Shown: positions 1 to 10,884 of the stretch, piece by piece
Position numbering within the stretch: the first letter of the stretch is position 1
Layout: each line of letters opens with the position of its first letter
From: Lithodes maja
Lineage: Eukaryota > Arthropoda > Malacostraca > Decapoda > Lithodidae
Reading direction: 5' to 3'
Assembly: GCA_037953745.1 (NCBI GenBank)
Contig: JBAKBP010003213.1
Location: 1-64,000 of the forward strand
DNA: 64,000 nucleotides
The notes under the pieces: generated by a model
Seen by the model: only the letters and a program-made list of their open reading frames with translations
The model's database searches: none
Told to the model about the DNA's origin: nothing
Program-made: the position numbers and the translations under genes

Positions 1-10
1 CCTCCCCCTC

Positions 11-46
11 TCACACACACACATTCACTAACACACACACATCCAC

Positions 47-97
<51 letters not shown>
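11..97. repeat. CA dinucleotide microsatellite
   Basis: Nearly pure (CA)n broken by a few CACTAA interruptions. It has no coding capacity and is followed directly by a short unique stretch (98-138) that is repeated in diverged form at 497-545. Confidence 0.95.
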
Positions 98-98
<1 letters not shown>

Positions 99-138
99 TC
101 CCCGGGCTGGTGAGTTCAGAGGATATACACTGCTCTTC

Positions 139-450
139 TTAAGGTTTTTAGTTTGTTCCCTAGACCTCCATCAAGCTTAAAATTGCACCCCCTAGACTCC
201 CTTTCAATACCAATTTGTACATTTTTCGGTAGAAAATTGTCCCGACCGAAGGCCGGTTACTCTTAAAATTGCAGGCTCGCTTTCGTTCGCCAGGAAAAAG
301 TAGACACCAAAATGGCATGAAAGGTCTTAACATTGACAACAATATGGGGCGAAAGGCATTAAAATCACCAAACTAATGGGCCGAACGTCTCAAAACTAAA
401 AGGGCTAAACATGAGGTAGAAGGGGGTCCAGAAAAACGACTCATCTCCCC
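139..450 (+). mobile_element. MITE family A, copy 1, inserted at TTAA
   Basis: About 310 bp matching the complete family A copy at 44014-44329: both share the 'CCATCAAGCTTAA' and 'TACATTTTTCGGTAGAAAA' blocks and the 'GGGCTAAACATGAGG' block. The left edge is a TTAA (139-142). The flank 98-138 is repeated in diverged form at 497-545, where the same TTAA continues into different DNA, so the insertion point is visible by comparison. The right edge reads CTCCCC then TGCA, so the second TTAA is mutated. There is no ORF of interest; it must have been moved by a transposase from elsewhere. Confidence 0.75.
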
Positions 451-545
451 TGCACTGCTGTGAGAATATCAAACCACCTCCACAGCCAAACACCCCCACA
501 TTCCCCGTGGGCTGATGAGTTCAGGGGAGACACTGCTTTCCTTAA

Positions 546-1028
546 CCCTTCTTTAGCGGGGCCCGACTTGAGTCCGTATCTAAAAATTTGGACTATGTGG
601 CGGGGCCCGACTCTAGTCCGTGTGCAATTTTGGCGCAATATTGGCTCTGAGAGACAGACGAGCGACGGGAGGAGCGTAGGTTGCCTCATGACCGCTCGCC
701 ACCGTTGCGGTGGGCCTACTGACATGAACTCCACACTACTCCACCCTCCCTCCCTCGCTACACACGTAATTATGTAACGAAATGACCGTTTTTTAGCAAT
801 TTTGCCCTTCGGTTGCACGATCGTTGCAAGACAACCAGTGATCGTAGAAGGATGGTTCGGGTGTCATTGGAAAGCTCAATTTACGCACTTTCAGGGATAC
901 CTAATTGTATTACGCTCTGGCTCTTGTTTATGCATGAAAAAAGAGCACGGAAGCAAGGCCATATATGGTATTAAACCCCCCACTGGGCGCGTAGTGAAAA
1001 AAAAACTGACGGGCCCGCTCTTAAGGCG
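546..1028. mobile_element. MITE family B, piggyBac-type ends (TTAA flanks)
   Basis: A roughly 480-bp block bounded by TTAA at 542-545 and 1029-1032. Its ends are imperfect inverted repeats: the left reads CCCTTCTTTAGCGGGGCCCG and the right, reverse-complemented, CGCCTTAAGAGCGGGCCCG. A TTAA target and ends beginning with C-rich sequence after TTAA are typical of piggyBac-group elements. It contains no transposase, so it is non-autonomous. A GGGGCCCGAC-CTAGTCCG motif occurs twice near its left end (560-575 and 602-617). Family assignment is inferred from target site and termini only. Confidence 0.6.
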
Positions 1029-1298
1029 TTAAGGGGTGATTGGTCGTTTTTCTGGTCTCCTTTCTCCCTCGTGTTTAGCTCCATTGTGGTTCAGATTTAA
1101 TGACGTTTGTCCCATTAGTTTGGCGATTTTAAGACCTTTCGCCCCATTTTGTCGTCAATAGTAAGACCTTTCGAGGTGTCGATTTTTGTTCATGGCGAAC
1201 GAAAGTAAGCCTGTCGAAAAATGTATAAATTAATATAGAAGGGGGATCTAATATATGTATTTTTTAAAGTTTGATGAAGGTCTAGGGAGGAAACTAAA
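1029..1298 (-). mobile_element. MITE family A, copy 2 (reverse)
   Basis: Reverse-orientation copy of family A, starting at the TTAA shared with the right edge of MITE B and ending near 1298 in the reversed 'AGTTTGATGAAGGTCTAGGG' block. It is about 270 bp, so slightly deleted. Two MITEs therefore abut at a single TTAA, suggesting that the terminal TTAA of one element served as target for the next. Confidence 0.7.
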
Positions 1299-1439
1299 AA
1301 ATAAACGAATATATAAATAAATAGACCCAAAATATAACCACTGTCCCCTTAAACCTTTCCTTACCGCGACATATCTTTCATTTGATTTCAGCTACATTTA
1401 GACGATTTTATGAAGCTAAGGAAGAATATATGGTAGCCA

Positions 1440-1857
1440 AAAGGATGGATTGAGATAGTCTGTAGCCTTTCCATTGGTAGACATATCTTCCTAAGCATCC
1501 CTTGCATTATTCTACAGATATTTTCACAGCAATTGTTCCGAGGAACTTGCTTCAATTGTGCCGCCTCTCCACATCTTTCCCCGTAGAACTAGGGCAGCTG
1601 AGAGCGCCCATGAATTTACACTTTCTCCTCCACAATGCAGAACTTCTGCTTATCAAAATTCATTTATCCCTAGAACTACTACTCTTTGGAATTCACTTCC
1701 CTCGAGTTGCTTTCCACAAACTTACAATCTACAAATGTTTAAATCCAGTTGTTACAAACATTTTATGAATGGAGGATGCCTTTAGGCACATGGACCTTTT
1801 TGTTTTATCTGTGTTTTTCCTTCCTCCGTTCATTGTCTCAAAAAAAAAAAAAAAAAA
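1440..1857 (+). mobile_element. 3' remnant of a non-LTR retrotransposon (LINE) with poly(A)
   Basis: One frame (about 1496-1785) reads as the extreme C-terminus of a LINE ORF2: motifs LALFYRYFH, SEELASIVPP, a basic RRTRAAESAHEF block and TTTLWNSLPSSCFPQTYNL, then a stop. The 'LWNSLP' box before the stop is characteristic of many animal LINEs. A run of A ends the copy at 1839-1857, which fixes the 3' end and the plus orientation. The 5' part, including the whole RT, is missing, as is usual for 5'-truncated LINE insertions. The clade cannot be named from this fragment. Confidence 0.7.
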
Positions 1858-2582
1858 GATGAACAAAATCGTCTAATAGTTGGCATAATATGATGGAAAG
1901 TACATTACCGGTACAGAAGGGGTTAAACCTTTGAGGATTATGACGCGTTTTAAAAGTTCATTCTGGTTATCATTTAACGACTTTACAAAGCATATACCCT
2001 TCCTAACCTAAATAATATTGTCTAATAACAACAATAAATTAGAAAAAAAGTGTAGGCTTTTTGTGTGTTTTTTATTCTATGTGTATGCAAGAAACAAAAG
2101 GCAAAGCTGCCTGCAATAAGTGTCTCCCCCAAAGGTGAAAGAGTGATAGAGCCAAATTTAAAAAAAAAATCTTCTCATTTGTGTTCTCTTGTGTATGTGC
2201 GTGTGTGTGTGTGTGTTGGAAATATGTATGGTTTGCATGTTTAGTGTAATCAAATGAATAGAAGGACGTTTGGAGGTGTTTGTGAGAGCTAGCTTGATTA
2301 TTCTGTGTAGATGAGGCACAAACAGAAACAGTGAGGGAAGCCAAACAAATGAAACCGGGATTCCAGCAACGCCTTATCACATGCCTAGGGGGTCTGTGTG
2401 TGAGGGTGGGTGGGTGTAACTATAATTCGAACAAATCTAAATGTATTATAAACGTTAAGAAAATATCAGGGAGAAATTATAACTTTATTAATTTAGGAAA
2501 TTAGGTGCTAGAAAGAATAGATACATATGAGTATTTGGGTCACAGCATTTGCTATAATCTTAGTGATGAAAAAGATATTGAA
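1858..2582. other. No gene recognised; GT microsatellite at 2191-2217
   Basis: AT-rich spacer with a short (GT)n tract and small homopolymer runs. The open frames here are short, low-complexity or histidine/threonine-rich and resemble nothing recognisable. Confidence 0.7.
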
Positions 2583-3510
2583 TTATTATGTTCTATCCCA
2601 CAACCAACTCTACTCCTAAAATCGATTAATGAAATTTAACAAACACATGTGGCTGTCCGTGGATTCGAACCCAGGACGCACACACCGAAAAAACACCTTA
2701 TGCATTGCGCCACGAAGACAGTTAAAGAATGGTCGACACTGCCTACGATTTATTATGCAACTTCGAATCCTGCATATCAATCTAAGCATGTACACACATC
2801 CCAACTGCAACTCACGTAGGTGAATGGAAAGAGCAATTAATGGGGCCTTAACCACTAGGGAAGTCCTCTCGATAAATTACTCCTGAACCAATATCAATTA
2901 TTATGTTCCTTCCCACAACCAACTCTACTCCTAAAATCGATTAATGAAATTTAACAAACACATGTGGCTGTCCGTGGATTCGAACCCAGGACGCACACAC
3001 CGAAAATCAACACCTTACGCATTGCGCCACGAAGACAGTTAAAGAATGGTCGACACTGCCTACGATTTATTATGCAACTTCGAATCCTGCATATCAATCT
3101 AAGCATGTACACACATCCCAACTGCAACTCACGTAGGTGAATGGAAAGAGCAATTAATGGGGCCTTAACCGCTAGGGAAGTCCTCTCGATAAATTACTCC
3201 TGAACCAATATCAATTATTATGTTCCTTCCCACAACCAACTCTACTCCTAAAATCGATTAATTAAATTTAACAAACACATGTGGCTGTCCGTGGATTCGA
3301 ACCCAGGACGCTCACACCGAAAATCAACACCTTATGCATTGCGCCACAAAGACAGTTAAAGAATGGTGGACACTGCCTACAATTTATTATGCATCTTCGA
3401 ATCCTGCATATCAATCTAAGCATGTACACACATCCCAACTGCAACTCACGTAGGCTATGCATAATTATGTGAATGGAAAGAACAATTAAAGTGGCCTTAA
3501 CCACTAGGAA
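2583..3510 (-). repeat. Three tandem ~316-bp units of a tRNA-derived repeat
   Basis: The unit starting 'TATTATGTTC..CCACAACC' recurs at about 2583, 2898 and 3216 (spacing 315-318 bp). On the minus strand each unit carries a tRNA-like stretch of 71-73 nt (2651-2721, 2966-3038, 3283-3355) with a GGTTCGAATCC B box, a TGGCGCAATGC A box, and matching outer ends CTGTC/GACAG. A second A-box-like string (TAGTGGTTAAGGC) and a GGATTCGAA string occur in the rest of each unit. This is what a tRNA-derived SINE or tRNA-derived satellite looks like. Copies differ by substitutions and small indels, so they are not working tRNA genes. Confidence 0.8.
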
Positions 3511-3556
3511 AAAAGAGACTAAATGTTTTGTTATGGTAGTTGTTACAGTATTTTAA

Positions 3557-3992
3557 CCCACTGAGCCCCAGCTAGTTTAGAATAAATGTACCACCAGGGA
3601 CCGGCTGTTTAGAAAAAAAAAAAAAAAAAAAATCCAGAAACAATAGCGAATGGGTTAGGAATGAAGGAAAAAACACAAAAATATTATCAAAAAGCTAAAA
3701 GAAATGGTCCTACAGAGCCCCCGAAAGTCAATTTTACAAGAGTAAAAAATTGAAGGCAAATACACCCTAAATACGATGTTTTGCGCACTCACGCGCACGC
3801 GGTTGGACTTTGAGAGTTTTCATCCATCGTCAAGGTTGCGTGGGATACTTACACAGTTCCCATACTAATCTGAGCCCTCTAGGTGCCATAGGACCGGAGT
3901 AATTGGGACCGGACCGGCCAGGACGCATGGTTTGCGTCGCTGGGGTTTAGCGTTACATACATTGTGGAGCTGCGTCGCTGGGGCTCAGTGGG
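3557..3992. mobile_element. piggyBac-derived MITE with perfect TIRs and TTAA TSD
   Basis: 436 bp between TTAA at 3553-3556 and TTAA at 3993-3996. The first 16 bp after TTAA (CCCACTGAGCCCCAGC) are perfectly repeated in inverted form at the right end. The right subterminal region (GCGTCGCTGGGGTTTAGCG, then an ATACATTGTGGAGCTGCGTCG stretch) matches, reversed, the left end of the large piggyBac at 54541 (CCCACAGAACCCCAGCGACG, then TGTATGTAGCGCTAAACCCC). The interior is non-coding with a poly(A) run. It is an internally deleted relative that could be moved by that element's transposase family. Confidence 0.88.
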
Positions 3993-3996
3993 TTAA

Positions 3997-4250
3997 GAAA
4001 TGTTAGTCTAGTAAACAGATATACATTGTTATTTATATTCAACTCCTACTGGAAGCCTGACTATGGTCTATGCCTGTGGAATTATACAAATGCATAAAAC
4101 GGCGAGGCCGTTCTAAATGATCTGTGCCCCATAAATATTCTTTCCTCTCACTTAAACAATAGGCTAGTGCCGTGGGAATATGAACATGATTAGATTAATA
4201 TCCAGTATTCGAGAATGTATAATAAGTCGTAGGCGTGTGCATAAACCTTT
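3997..4250. other. Spacer, nothing recognised
   Basis: AT-rich single-copy-looking DNA between the piggyBac MITE and the tRNA-like sequence. No ORF or repeat was recognised. Confidence 0.6.
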
Positions 4251-4254
4251 AACC

Positions 4255-4328
4255 GTCTTGGTGGTGTATTGGTTAAGGTGTCTAAAAATCTGTGTGTGAT
4301 AACCCGGGTTCGAATCCTGGTGGATCAC
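4255..4328 (+). repeat. tRNA-like sequence (SINE head or tRNA pseudogene)
   Basis: A 74-nt stretch with an A-box-like TGGTGTATTGGTTAAGG and a canonical B box GGGTTCGAATCC, ending GGTGGATCAC. The T-arm can pair (ACCCGG with CCTGGT, one mismatch) but a full 7-bp acceptor stem is not present, so a functional tRNA is unlikely. Its 3' end abuts the GATA tail of the LINE fragment at 4329. Confidence 0.6.
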
Positions 4329-4794
4329 ATATATCTATCTATCTATCTATTGCCTGACGCTGTGATCCCCGAAGGGGTGACCACGAACGAACCGCCCCCA
4401 TGCACCTCTGTCCCCAGTCCGTCGATGCCCTTCCCCCCAACCAGTACCGCCTTCATTCATATACTTCCTCACTCCATCCTTCCACCTCTCTATTGGTCTA
4501 CTTCTCCCTCTTTGTCCCTCCACCTCGCTCTCGTAAACCCTCTTAGTCATTCTCTCGCTGTCCATACGTTCCATATGGCCAAACCATCTCAAGTTGTTCC
4601 TTTTCACACTTTCCAGCACATCTACATCCACACCACACTTCCTTCTTACTTCCTCATTAGTCTGTCTATCCCTCCATGTAACTCCGCACGCACTTCTTAA
4701 GTACCGGTAATTCATTTCCACTGCTCTCACTCCTGGTCTGAGTTTCTCAACCAACGTCCATGCTTCGCTTCCGTAAGTCAGTGTCGGGATTACC
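4329..4794 (-). mobile_element. 3' end of a GATA-tailed non-LTR retrotransposon
   Basis: On the minus strand the frame 4754-4347 encodes the ORF2 C-terminus: motifs VEMNYRYLRSACGVTWRDR, NEEVRRKCGVDVDVLE, LRWFGHMERM and RPIERWKDGVRKYM. It is clearly the same family as the copy at 60660-61897 (LRWFGHVERM). After the coding part come a small hairpin (ACCCCTTCGGGG) and a (GATA)n tail at 4329-4351, the family's 3' terminus. The upstream part of the LINE is cut at 4794 by the LTR that begins at 4795. At 61085 the homologous sequence continues, which shows the break. Confidence 0.85.
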
Positions 4795-6601
4795 TGTTAC
4801 GACCGGGACTCGTATAAAACAAGGGCTCTTAATCATTGGACTAGAAAGGCACACAGCCACAACGGTAACACTAGATCCAACCCTCGAACTTATAATGCCG
4901 GCGCACAAAAACACCTATACCCTCCAGAGTTAAATCTGCGAGAGCGGGGTATCCTCTAACTCGGTATAAATGCACTACTACTACAGGCTGATGATCTCTG
5001 ATACAGCCTGATCACAACAACATACAATTACGTTAATAATGTATACTGTACAAGGAAAAAGATAAAGAGCTTAATTAAATCACTGGAATGATATAATGCA
5101 AACAAGAAGAAGGTATCATTACAGTTACTCTAAACAATAATAAACTGTCACTCCTATATTAAAGAAAGTGAATGAAAGTCCTAAAGCATCGAACAGGAAT
5201 CTTCTGAAGAAAGTCTGATGCTGCTTAAGATGATCGAATCGGATTTTGAACTGTTATATAAAGCAGGAACAAGATATGACAAGTGTAGGGACATACAGTG
5301 TTAACTGGCACGGGACTAACAATAAATGCGCAATAGCATTATCTCCAACAACAAAAGAAGTACTTCCTCAGGCAACGCAAAACCCTGCTCGGGTTGTGCA
5401 ACTCAAAAACAACCAAGGCTTACAATCAACGTGAATAAAAATGCTGCATACATAACATAAGAGTTCATAATCCTAATCGGGTGTCTGCTAGGCGAATAAA
5501 GTCTAGCTGGAATGTCGTAGGCTAGGAAACAATGGCTGAGCAAGCGGGTCGTAGCCTAGAGAGGTCCTTAAGACTGTACGGCCAAATTACGTTAAATGAC
5601 GGGGTGCTCTCTTGAGAGATCCAGATCGCTAGTATCTGGTTCTCTCCTGGCGACCCTCTTCAAGTCAAAGCAAAACGAGTTAGCACAGTGTTGGGTGGCA
5701 GAGGCAAAAGCCCTCACTCGCAACACAGTGCTAAACTCACAAGGTACACAGTCAGAAAGACCACCTAGGCTTCCCACGTATCCGTTGCGATTGTACAAGT
5801 TCAACAAAACCTGGTACACATCGGAAATCACAACATCAATAGCCTCACCCCAGTCTAGCATTAAATAGCCCAGCAGACAACCAAGAAATAGGTAGGGAGA
5901 CACCGCGAGTGTGTCGAACCTCTACAGACAAAATGTTAACCCCTCCAAAATGTCTAACTAAGCATGAAATATCTGAGAGCTTTAGCATATAATACGATGG
6001 CCAATATATGAACTCGTGCAGAACCAAAGGGGAGTTATGATATTAAATAGATTAGAAGCATAAGAGGTAAGAAGTTGAGAGGGAGAGAAAGTGTTCTATA
6101 GGTAGAAGTCGGAACAGGTGGCAAGGGAGGTGTGAAGGGTATGCTGGTCAGGCAAGCTCTGAGGAAGGTAGCTCCTCTGGAACCTCAGGATCACACAAAG
6201 GCATGGTGGTCGGCCAATCACAGGCCGATACGTCACAAGGCAGCAGGCCTCCAGAAGGCGCCAGGAACCACCAGCCAATCAAAACTGAGAGAAAGACCAT
6301 GCGGGCGAGCAACTCCTAGGGGAGGGAGGAGGGAGGAGGAAATCAACACTCACTGCCCCCACGCCGCTCGCTCGCTCTCTCTCTCTCAACTTCACTACAA
6401 TGCATCTTATGTTCTACTCATGATATAAAATGCTTCCCGTTGTCACAGACGAAAATAAAGACCACCACGGGACTGTCTGTAACAACACGAACACTATGAA
6501 AGAAAGAACAACATTCTCTGATAACTGTAACCCATTTCACTGCCCTGGCGAGCGCTAGTGGCTACCGGGAGGCGATTCTGCCAACGCTGGTAGGCGTCAC
6601 A
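4795..6601 (-). repeat. LTR A (Ty3/gypsy-type, ~1.8 kb)
   Basis: Begins TGTTACG and ends CGTCACA (TGTGACG..CGTAACA on the coding strand). It aligns along its length with LTR B (7921..19900) and with the LTRs of the full element (8461.., 16560..): shared blocks include 'GGGCTCTT..ATTGGACTAG', 'CACTAGATCCAACCC' and 'GGGTGCTCTCTTGAGAGA'. It is followed at 6602 by the purine-rich (on the minus strand) tract expected next to a 3' LTR. In element orientation this is the 3' LTR of the pol remnant at 6602-7920. Confidence 0.85.
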
Positions 6602-7920
6602 CCCCGCCCAAGATATGGGACGCTCAACATTAGGTGAGCACCATATCTGACAAGGCAGAATGCCGACAAGACCCGCCACAACCAGCCACCCCGCCAGAAA
6701 TGAAATGCAAAGCTCAATCATAAACAAAACAACATTTTAGCATAAATAAAATCTTATAACCCCTCCCAAACATAATAGTATAATTTTAGCCTGCTATGCT
6801 CCCAGAGCGAGCTTCACAGAACCCAGCCTCCTAAGTGAAAGACAGGTTCAACTTAGGACTTTAGCTATAACATTGGCAACTTACAATTATCTATCAAAAG
6901 AAAGAGTTTTTTATGTGATTTTTTTTTATTTAATTTTAATGCTGTTTTTGACGGCTGCTCTACAGGGGCAAGCGTGATTTTTCTCCACTCTCAACACACA
7001 CTGACTGAACGGCGAGGGTTCTCCTGCAAACAAACCCTCCTGTGACAAACAATCAGCCAAAACATTATCAGTGCCCTTAGCATGCCACACATCCAACTTG
7101 TGTTCCGGCAGCACAACAACACCTGACACTGATAACCTGCCCAGTTCATCACAAGACTGGCACTTCTCTTCGCTCTTTCCGGCAACGGGGCCTGCCAATA
7201 ACCTTTCACTAGTTCTACCTTCGTGACGAGCGAGGCAGCCCCGATGTGGTCTATGGTATCGTCAACTCTAGGTAATGGATAGGCGTCTGTCAGGGATAAT
7301 ACTTCCACATTCTTGCAATCACCATACACACGGATCTTGCCACTCAACTCAGGTTGCAAACTCACTGGCAACGACCACTCACGATATCCCTTATCCCTCA
7401 GACCCTTGGGCAATGGATAGGTGTCTGTCAGGGATAATACTTCCACACTCTTGCAATCACCATACACACGAATCTTGCCACTCAACTCCGGTTGCAAACT
7501 CACTGGCAACGAACACTCACGATATCCTTTATCCCTCAGACCTTTTTCCACATGTCATCTAGCTCTGTTTTCACGACAGGCTGTTGAACAGGATTTATAC
7601 GGTAGGGAATTAAACTGAGCCTTGCACTGTCTCCAGCCTTCATGTCGGATTCTACCCCGTACATCAGGCCTGGAGAAGCAACAAACATGCGGATGCACTG
7701 CCACAGCCTAGAAAACAACTTATCTTGCAGAACAACATGCCTAGTGCCCTCCCACAACCCAGCCGAGACCGCAGCTTCTAACCTGTAGTCTCCCTCCTTC
7801 TCCACCTTCGTCCCTAGAACAGCCAGGTCATGAGTGGGACAATCAGTACCACCTGTGCAGTCACTCCCATAGTTCATTATTGCTAAGGCTTCTCTGCCGA
7901 TACCGTACATGCTCACCCCC
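6602..7920 (-). pseudogene. Deleted gypsy pol remnant (internal region 1)
   Basis: Frames 7916-7536, 7551-6991 and 7198-6926 hold pieces of a gypsy pol: the start of RT (YRINPVQQPV, KGLRDKG..SLPVSLQPELSGKIRV, LTDAYPLPRVDD, TKVELVKGYWQAPLPERAK), then a jump straight to the end of RNase H (LDVWHAKGTDNVLADCLSQEG). The catalytic RT core and most of RNase H are missing. A 138-bp segment (46 codons) is tandemly duplicated at 7274-7411 and 7412-7549. The fragment stops abruptly at 7920 where LTR B starts. It is homologous to 20172-20990. It cannot make an active polymerase. Confidence 0.85.
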
Positions 7921-8460
7921 TGTTACGTCCTGGGATATATAAACACTGGGCTCTTTCTATTGGACTAGGTATGCGGCAACAAGCAACAACGGAAAACGCT
8001 AGATCCCACCCTTATCTATAAACCCAGGCAACAAACCACCCTAAACCGTCAAGAGTCCTGCCTGGACAACAAGGTATCCTATGACTCGGTTACAGGGTGC
8101 ACGCACTATAGACTGCTGATAGTCAAGCAGGCTATATAAAAGATCACACAATTAAGTTGACTTAAAGCTTCAAGGAAAAGATAGATAACGGAATTAAATT
8201 GCAGAGACAATTTAATAACAAACTAGAAGAAAGTACATTTAACGTTACGTTAATTAATACAACTAATCACCCCTGCGTGAAAGAAGGTGAAAGCAAACAG
8301 TCCTCAACACATCGTACAGGTAGACAAGATGCAGGTTTCTAAACTGCATGCGGCTACTGTAGGATCTGATGCTTAGCAAAGAAAGTAAGTTACAGATTTA
8401 GAGAACTCTTAACTCATAAGCAGGAATAAATACTAGTGATAGGCCATACAGTGTATAATG
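7921..8460 (-). repeat. LTR B, left part
   Basis: First 540 bp of an LTR of the same family as LTR A, beginning TGTTACGTCC. It is cut at 8460 by the full gypsy-like element; the rest resumes at 18270. The last four bases (AATG, 8457-8460) are repeated at 18266-18269 as the target-site duplication. Confidence 0.88.
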
Positions 8461-10392
8461 TGTTACGATCCAGGTTCTCAAAGACACAGGGCTCTTCAAC
8501 ATTGGACTAGATAATGGCAAAATGCAACAACGGTAACACTAGATCCAACCCCTGCCTTAAACACTGGAAAACAAAACACCATTACCGCCCTGAGTCGTGC
8601 CTGGACAACGAGGTATCCTATGACTCGGTAACTGGTGCACACACACTAGGCTGACGCTCAATGAAACAGCCTAGTCTCAAACAGTAAAAGATTACTCGAT
8701 TAGGTTACACAAAGAAAAGATAGTTAACGTGATTAATTAACGTTACGGTAGATACTCAAATAACTGGCACTCCTGTATTAAAGAAAGTGCAATGCTAGTC
8801 CTGCAACATCAACTGGAAACTTCTGAAATAAGTCTGATGCTGGGAAGATGTTCGTAAAGAATCTTGAACAATTATAATGCAGAATACGGGTCACAATAAA
8901 TGCTAGGACATAATATGTCCTAGCATTTATTGTAACTGAGCAGACACTGGTTAGAGATAAGCCCCCATTATTATATGTATGCAACATTATTATTCACTGC
9001 ACTTTTGAGCCGGGGTTGTTGTTGAGTTGCACAACCCTAGTGGGCTGTTGCGTTGTGTCACGAAGCATTTCTTTAGTTGTCGAGCATTGCTACCTTTGCG
9101 CAGTCTTTATTATTCGCCTGCCTATTATTACTATATTATAGTAATAATAGGCAGGCGAATAATAAAGACTGCGCAAAGGTAGCAATGCTCGACAACTAAA
9201 GAAATGCTTCGTGACACAACGCAACAGCCCACTAGGGTTGTGCAACTCAACAACAACCCCGGCTCAAAAGTGCAGTGAATAATAATGTTGCATACATATA
9301 ATAATGGGGGCTTATCTCTAACCAGTGTCTGCTCAGTTAATAAAGTCTAGCTGGGGTATCAAGGCAGGGCAACAATGGGCGAGCATGCGGCTCGTAGCCT
9401 AACGTTGTCCGAAGGTGGTATAATGACGATTACGTTATATGACGGGGATGCTCTCTTGATAAATCTAGGTCTCTAGTACCTAGTTCTATCCTGGCGATCC
9501 CTCAGAAGTCAACACTAAGAGGCAGCACTATGTTGTGAGGGATAGGCTATGGCCCTCTCACACCACAGCGCTGTGCTCGCAAAGTAAACCCACCCGAAGA
9601 CAACTTAGGCTCCCACAGTACCTGTCGATGTCGTGCAGGGCTTGGCTAACACTGCACACATCGGAGACAACGACACAGTAACCTTACCCCCAGTCTAGCT
9701 TTAGATAACCAAGCAGAATCACTCAACACCTTGCCAGGGAGACATATACCGGTCTACAACCTTCCCGAGAGAGGACACACACGGAAAAGTCCGTCTCTCC
9801 AACCTCAATAAAGCATAATACCTCCTTAACCTAATACAGGGAAATATCTGAGAGCTTCGCGTACAATACGACTGGTCGATGGTGAACGTCTATGCTGAAA
9901 CCAGAAGGGATGTTGAGTTTAATAAAGATTAGAGAATGAGAAAGGAGAAGTCGAGAGAGAGAAATAGTATGCAAAGTGGCGAGTATGGGGGACAGAATTG
10001 CAAAGGATATAGGCGGTACGCGTGTCAGGCAAGCTCTGAGCTGGTAAATAACATGAGGCAGCGACGGGAAGGGACTAGTTGACCACCCGGCCGCCAACGC
10101 CGTCAGCGCCCAAGCGAGCCGCGTCATAGCTCACCTCGCTGCCGGGTGTACCCCCTCACCCTCTCTCGCTCGCCTCCCACACAAGCAACATTTATATTAT
10201 AGCGAATATAAAATATAAGGCGCGGTCACAGACCAAAACAAAGATCATTTCTAGACTGTCTGTGGCAACACGACACTAATGAAATAAAGCAGATCATTCT
10301 AGGACAACTGTAGCCTATCCCCCCATCCTGGCGAGCACTAGCGAGCTGTAATGTCCCACGCAACCATTCTGCCAACGCCGGGCGGCGTCACC
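8461..10392 (-). repeat. 3' LTR of the Gmr1-like element (carries an inverted duplication)
   Basis: 1.93 kb; identical in layout to the LTR at 16560-18265 except for about 220 extra bases around 8913-9136. Only scattered substitutions separate the two copies elsewhere (for example GATAG/GACAG after the 'AAAGAAAA' block, and CCCCCAGTC/CCCCCAATC), indicating a fairly recent insertion. The outer edge at 10392 reads CGTCACC where the sister LTR has CGTCACA. Confidence 0.9.
8893..9338. repeat. Perfect 202-bp-arm palindrome plus a nested 20-bp palindrome
   Basis: Bases 8934-9135 are the exact reverse complement of 9137-9338, with one base between. Just upstream, 8893-8912 is mirrored at 8914-8933. 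The sister LTR (around 17000-17012) has neither mirror arm; there CTAGGACATA runs directly into TAGTAATAATAGG. The extra DNA is thus an inverted copy of adjacent LTR sequence, as expected from template switching or a foldback repair event, or from a sequencing or assembly artefact. Confidence 0.92.
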
Positions 10393-10400
10393 CCCCCCAA
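10391..10400 (-). promoter_or_regulatory. Polypurine tract of the Gmr1-like element
   Basis: TTGGGGGGGG on the minus strand immediately upstream of the 3' LTR start (GTGACGCC). Its position and purine content fit the primer for plus-strand DNA synthesis. The related elements have comparable tracts at 6602-6612 and 19901-19910. Confidence 0.75.
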
Positions 10401-10884
10401 GATATGGGACACTCAACCATGAGCCCATATCTGAACAGGCAGAATGTCGCTAGAATCTGCCACTCTGCCACTCATGGAATGCAAGCTAAGTCTCCTCAAA
10501 AAAAAAAAATACAACAAAATTTTTATATAAAAAAAATCTTATCACCCTTCCCAAATATAATACATTAATTCATAACATTGTGCTCCCAGAGCGAGCTTTA
10601 AGAAGCACAGCCTACTGAGGGAAAACATCTGCACTCAGTACTCAGCTACAATATTATCTTAAAATTAATTATTAAAAGAAAGAGTTTTTATTTAATTTTT
10701 CATATTTTATTTTAATGTTGTTTTTTGGCGGCTACTATAGATGTAGCCTAATTTTCTTCTAATCAAAGCCAACAACTCCTGCCCTGCGACCCTACGCTGA
10801 TGCTACACACGCGAGCCACCAAGCACCAGCGCAAAAATACACCGCGAGCCAAGACAGGAGGCTATACCAACATACTGTGGTAGC

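Noticed and set aside
2651..3355. Functional tRNA genes
   Set aside because: A and B boxes are present but arms do not all pair, copies differ from each other, and they are embedded in a tandem repeat.
4255..4385. A tRNA-headed SINE whose tail is the GATA sequence at 4329
   Set aside because: The tRNA-like part is on the plus strand while the hairpin-plus-GATA end belongs to a minus-strand LINE, so they are abutting units in opposite orientation rather than one SINE.
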